Positions 61,030-64,000 of a stretch of DNA of 64,000 nucleotides are shown in pieces. The position numbers and the translations under genes are program-made. Source of the DNA: Paenibacillus plantiphilus (lineage in GTDB: Bacteria > Bacillota > Bacilli > Paenibacillales > Paenibacillaceae); contig NZ_CAKMMF010000001.1 of NCBI RefSeq assembly GCF_927798095.1, forward strand, positions 248,001-312,000, written 5' to 3'. The notes beneath the pieces were generated by a model. That model was not told the origin of the DNA. It did not search any database and saw nothing but the letters and a program-made list of their open reading frames with translations. Numbering within the stretch: position 1 is the stretch's first letter; every line of letters begins with the position of its first letter.

Positions 61030-62046
61030 TCACAGCAAGCCGCGCAGCTTATCCACTACATTTGCAGCAGCAGCTTTAAGAGCAGCCTGCTCCTTCGGCT
61101 CCGTTACGGCGGCAATGGCCTTGACCAAAGTATCGCCTTCTATGACCATCTGCTGGATAATGATTTTAGCCTTTAAATAGCTCTCATTATTGCTCCGCGC
61201 AAGCTGTTGGTTAAGCTTGTCCAACTGCTCCTGCATAGCCTGCTTTTCCTTGTTGGCTTGCTCCGTCAATTCCTGTTCGCGCCGCTGAACAAGCTCGGTA
61301 GCCGCTTTCTCGGCTTCGGCCTTCAGCGCATCAAATTGAGTCTGCAAGTCAGCAACCTTCTTCTCTTGCTCTTGTTTGGCCTTCTCAGCTTTCCTAAGGT
61401 CCGTCTTTACCTTGGCGACGGCTTTATCATCCCCGCCAGCCTTGGCCTGCTCCAACTCGGCTTGCAACGCTGAGAGCTGCTGCCCTTGCTGCTCTTGTAG
61501 CTGCTTGCTTAGTTCAAGTCGCTCATTCAATTCCTTCTTCTCTTGGGCTTGTTTTGCTGACCATTCATCAAACTTCGCTTTCTGTTCCTCTTGACGCTCC
61601 TGCTCCTCTTTCAAAGCTTTTTCAGCATCATTTTTGCCTTTGATGGCTGCCTGAAGCTCCCTAACGGACATATCGGCAACGTCATTCTCTGCCGCGAATT
61701 GCTCCCGATCCTCTGCCGATACCGACAGCAGAGCAACGGCCTGACTGTAATTTAAATTAGTGAGATTCGGGGAATTTGCATACTCTTCCGAAACTCGCAT
61801 GAAGTTATTCGCTGTGGACTGACTGTAACTAACGTTTGCTTGCAACCAGCCTCCCCATTCACCGTGAGTAACAAGAGCCTTTGCCTCCGTCAGTTTGCGC
61901 CCAATCTCAATAGACGACTGAAGCACAATTTGCCGTGCCTGTTGGTCAATGCTCCTGATTTCAGCCGCGATTACCTCCGGCGTTCGAACTGCTACCGTTG
62001 TTTCTAATGCTGGCACTATTGCCGCCGCTTGCTTTGCCCTTGTCAT
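61030..62046 (-). CDS. DUF3102 coiled-coil phage protein
   Basis: A 338-residue protein. The N-terminal DUF3102 domain (residues about 25-115) has IEIGRKLTEAKALVTHGEWG and SYSQSTANNFMRVSEEY. Residues about 140-300 are an uninterrupted Lys/Glu/Gln-rich coiled coil. A short C-terminal domain ends the protein. DUF3102 proteins occur in phage early modules with PcfJ; the role is unknown. Confidence 0.85.
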   Translation of the reverse strand: MTRAKQAAAIVPALETTVAVRTPEVIAAEIRSIDQQARQIVLQSSIEIGRKLTEAKALVTHGEWGGWLQANVSYSQSTANNFMRVSEEYANSPNLTNLNYSQAVALLSVSAEDREQFAAENDVADMSVRELQAAIKGKNDAEKALKEEQERQEEQKAKFDEWSAKQAQEKKELNERLELSKQLQEQQGQQLSALQAELEQAKAGGDDKAVAKVKTDLRKAEKAKQEQEKKVADLQTQFDALKAEAEKAATELVQRREQELTEQANKEKQAMQEQLDKLNQQLARSNNESYLKAKIIIQQMVIEGDTLVKAIAAVTEPKEQAALKAAAANVVDKLRGLL

Positions 62047-63587
62047 ACAACTGCCTCCTGTCTATTTGCCGGACGATTCAATCTACCGGATTTTTTCGAT
62101 TTCTTGTTTAACTGCTCCATAAATGAATCGACAACAATCTTAACTTCATCCGTCATGTTACAGTTTTTTAAGCCTCTGCATTGAATGAAGCGTTTGTCTG
62201 TTACCTGCAAGGTATAGTAAGGCTTATCTGGATCGGATAACTCTCGCAAGACGAACAAATCTGTTCTTGCATTTACATACGATTCGGCGTAGCCGCCAAC
62301 GCAATGATTCAGCCTCTTTCCTTCGTCGAATAGTTCATCCACAGATTCAACAGCGCGAATAAAAATTCCAGAAGCTTCGAAATACATTTTTTTTAGTTCA
62401 GCAATTCGCTTATTCAATAGCTGATCTAACTTTTCATTTTTCTTATGCTTAATCATTGCCGTTAGCTTTTGATGAGCTTCGTGAAGATCATTGGGGAACA
62501 GGTATCGTTCTTCTTTCAAACTCATACCTAGTTCCTTGCACTGCTTCAGGTAATCCTTAAAGTCATATGCAACACTTGATAGGCTGGATCTACTACCACG
62601 CCGGAATTGCTTAAGCAGATAACGCATAATAGTTTCTTCAGAAGCATAGGCTTTGTTTTCTTTAAAAATGTGGGAATGTTGCCCCCTGTCTATATCAGAC
62701 AAATCAAATGCGTCAACTGCGGTAAAGGGATACCCTTTCTTGCGCAAGTCCTGAAAAAACTTTAGTTCCTGCGGCCCCCATTTGCGGCCAGATTGTCGAA
62801 TCTCATTAATAGATGATTTATCAAGCCTTAAAACTTTCTCTATGGTTTTGCCGCGCCAGTTGACAGCATTGAGTGTTGAGTTTCTATAAAGCTTCGTCCA
62901 AATAATTTTTTTGAATCCAAGCTTAGATAGATATTCTACACAGGGGTATCGAGCGGCCAAATCAAAAAATTCAACCATGTCAGAGACATAACTACTGTTT
63001 TGATATTTGATGAAGTCTTCCCATGTGCTGTATTGAAACGACGTCCCTTTTACAGCGCTGCGAATATTGCCGTGTGAAACAAACCTTTTATATCCTCCGA
63101 ATCGACTATCAAAAGCCGAAAATACGGACTTGCGATGCTCCTTCCAATCCCAATATTGAGATTTCCCAGACTCAAACAAATACATATGACCAGCATTATA
63201 TTCGGTCTCAATGTTTTCATAACTTCCGCTGTAGTCACGATATACTCCTATAACACGGGCAGTTATAGCTTTAGGATCGACAACTGATTTTTCATACCAA
63301 ACAAGAACACATTTGTCAGTCATGTATTTACGACTTACGCCATCAGCTCTCACATAGCAACTGGATTTGCAATGTGGACATGTCACCTTTTCCTTTTGTT
63401 TATGCTTCAGCTTGACCTCAGATCGATGTCGCTTGTTGCAATGGGTACAGTGAGCAAATTGAATGCCCATTACCGTCTTAAAAAAAAGATACCTACTTTC
63501 CTTTAAAACAGTATCGGTTACATACCGCGCAAGTGATTTGCTGATCTTCTGAGGAAAGTGCGCTTTAAATTCCTTGAAGTCGCTCAT
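62043..63587 (-). CDS. PcfJ-domain protein
   Basis: A 514-residue protein with an N-terminal zinc-ribbon-like part (QFAHCTHCNKRHRSEVK, TCPHCKSSCYVRADG) and the PcfJ signature in the C-terminal third (RLNHCVGGYAESYVNARTDL). PcfJ was first named on enterococcal conjugative plasmid pCF10 and is frequent in phages; its function is unknown. AGGAGG precedes the ATG at 63587. Its stop overlaps the DUF3102 start. Confidence 0.9.
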   Translation of the reverse strand: MSDFKEFKAHFPQKISKSLARYVTDTVLKESRYLFFKTVMGIQFAHCTHCNKRHRSEVKLKHKQKEKVTCPHCKSSCYVRADGVSRKYMTDKCVLVWYEKSVVDPKAITARVIGVYRDYSGSYENIETEYNAGHMYLFESGKSQYWDWKEHRKSVFSAFDSRFGGYKRFVSHGNIRSAVKGTSFQYSTWEDFIKYQNSSYVSDMVEFFDLAARYPCVEYLSKLGFKKIIWTKLYRNSTLNAVNWRGKTIEKVLRLDKSSINEIRQSGRKWGPQELKFFQDLRKKGYPFTAVDAFDLSDIDRGQHSHIFKENKAYASEETIMRYLLKQFRRGSRSSLSSVAYDFKDYLKQCKELGMSLKEERYLFPNDLHEAHQKLTAMIKHKKNEKLDQLLNKRIAELKKMYFEASGIFIRAVESVDELFDEGKRLNHCVGGYAESYVNARTDLFVLRELSDPDKPYYTLQVTDKRFIQCRGLKNCNMTDEVKIVVDSFMEQLNKKSKKSGRLNRPANRQEAVV

Positions 63588-63598
63588 GTGCCTGCCTC

Positions 63599-63922
63599 CT
63601 ACAATCCCAAGTCATCCAGATTAATAGCAAAGCCCACAGCAACCGGTTCCGGCTCTGTCTTTGGCGGCTCAATACCGAAATAGCTGAGAATAATAATCCT
63701 AGCTTCGTCTGGATGAAGCATTCTTGCATTCTTTTTTTTAGCTTCTTGCTCAAGCGCATTTTTGCTGGCCCCAATGGTCTTGCCATCTGCTAAAAACAAC
63801 TGAGCTTTTTCGGGATTGGAACGAACATAGTTAATCAATTCAGCGCCGACAAGACGAATGTATTCTTCTTTTGGGTTCGCCCCAACCTCTTGTTGAATCT
63901 TTTGCAATGCCTGCTGAAGCAT
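63599..63922 (-). CDS. PcfK-like protein
   Basis: A 107-residue protein (QKIQQEVGANPKEEYIRLVG ... GKTIGASKNALEQEAKKKNA) immediately upstream of PcfJ, the usual PcfK-PcfJ pair. AAGGAGGG lies before the ATG. The role is unknown. Confidence 0.75.
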   Translation of the reverse strand: MLQQALQKIQQEVGANPKEEYIRLVGAELINYVRSNPEKAQLFLADGKTIGASKNALEQEAKKKNARMLHPDEARIIILSYFGIEPPKTEPEPVAVGFAINLDDLGL

Positions 63923-63942
63923 CGCTATCCCTCCTTATGGAT

Positions 63943-63967
63943 AGCTGGCAGGATGATCCCGCCAGCT
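63943..63967 (-). other. Hairpin in the leader of the PcfK gene
   Basis: AGCTGGC and GCCAGCT arms (7 bp) flank an 11-base centre about 20 bases before the PcfK start. There is no T run on the minus strand. The remaining bases to 64000 contain stops in all minus frames, so at most the last few codons of an upstream gene are present. Confidence 0.5.
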
Positions 63968-64000
63968 CGTTAAGTTTGGTTTATCCTACAATGACTACTT

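Larger units (their letters stand above)
34090..64000 (-). mobile_element. Prophage (contractile tail, HK97-type head), right end outside window
   Basis: A continuous set of phage genes in classic order: replication at the right, then packaging, head, tail, baseplate, fibre, holin and endolysin at the left, nearly all on the minus strand. HNH next to terminase with HK97-type portal, protease and capsid suggests cos packaging. Sheath (DUF3383), tube (DUF3277) and baseplate J show a contractile tail. No repressor and no full-length integrase are present, so the lysogeny module and the other attachment site must lie right of 64000. The exact left end may extend to about 33.2 kb. Confidence 0.92.

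Overview
The window looks like the chromosome of a Gram-positive, spore-forming firmicute close to Paenibacillus. This is inferred from content: the sporulation membrane protein YlbJ, YneK (DUF2621), YutD next to lipA, a YycC-like protein, a secretin-less Tad pilus operon, AGGAGG-type ribosome binding sites, frequent GTG/TTG starts, and moderate GC (by eye near 50%). There are no rRNA or tRNA genes, CRISPR arrays or insertion sequences.

Positions 1-33183 are chromosomal. From the left: an AraC regulator fused to a siderophore-binding-protein domain (cut by the window edge), yigZ, pgi, a beta-hydroxyacid dehydrogenase fused to a c-di-GMP-binding PilZ domain, ppnP, tkt, purU, nfo with a long C-terminal extension, DUF2621, and a TIGR01777 epimerase. 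A minus-strand Tad (Flp) pilus operon follows at 12117-22858, transcribed from tadZ through tadA, tadB, tadC, flp, TadE-like pseudopilins and DUF5702 to the prepilin peptidase and an FHA protein. Its leader carries a strong terminator-like hairpin that overlaps a 42-codon ORF. Next come a lipoprotein, a nitroreductase with a Fur-box-like site, ndk, pepF, a YycC-like pair, DUF2225, a truncated haemoglobin, an unannotated 30-codon membrane ORF with its own promoter and terminator, ylbJ, nadK, yutD and lipA.

From about 33.2-34.1 kb to the right edge lies a prophage, almost all on the minus strand, with its right end outside the window. Transcription runs right to left: PcfK/PcfJ/DUF3102, replication initiator (with internal repeats that look like an origin), helicase loader, DnaB, small zinc-binding proteins, an ArpU-like regulator, a small tyrosine recombinase, HNH, TerS/TerL, portal, protease, HK97 capsid, connectors, contractile sheath and tube, chaperones, tape measure, compact baseplate, tail fibre, holin and endolysin. 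This gene order suggests a cos-type phage with a simple contractile tail.

Three plus-strand cargo units interrupt the prophage or lie at its end: a lipoprotein at the left end, a DUF4145 gene between HNH and terS, and a two-gene cassette (soluble protein plus two-helix membrane protein) at 55404-56118. That cassette is bracketed by near-identical 23-bp direct repeats and starts about 190 bp from the small tyrosine recombinase gene. The same 16-bp repeat core occurs a third time inside a head-connector gene. Just right of the cassette is a roughly 250-base stretch that folds, on the minus strand, into a chain of hairpins ending in a perfect terminator. The cassette, its repeats and this possible RNA are the best candidates for something undescribed.
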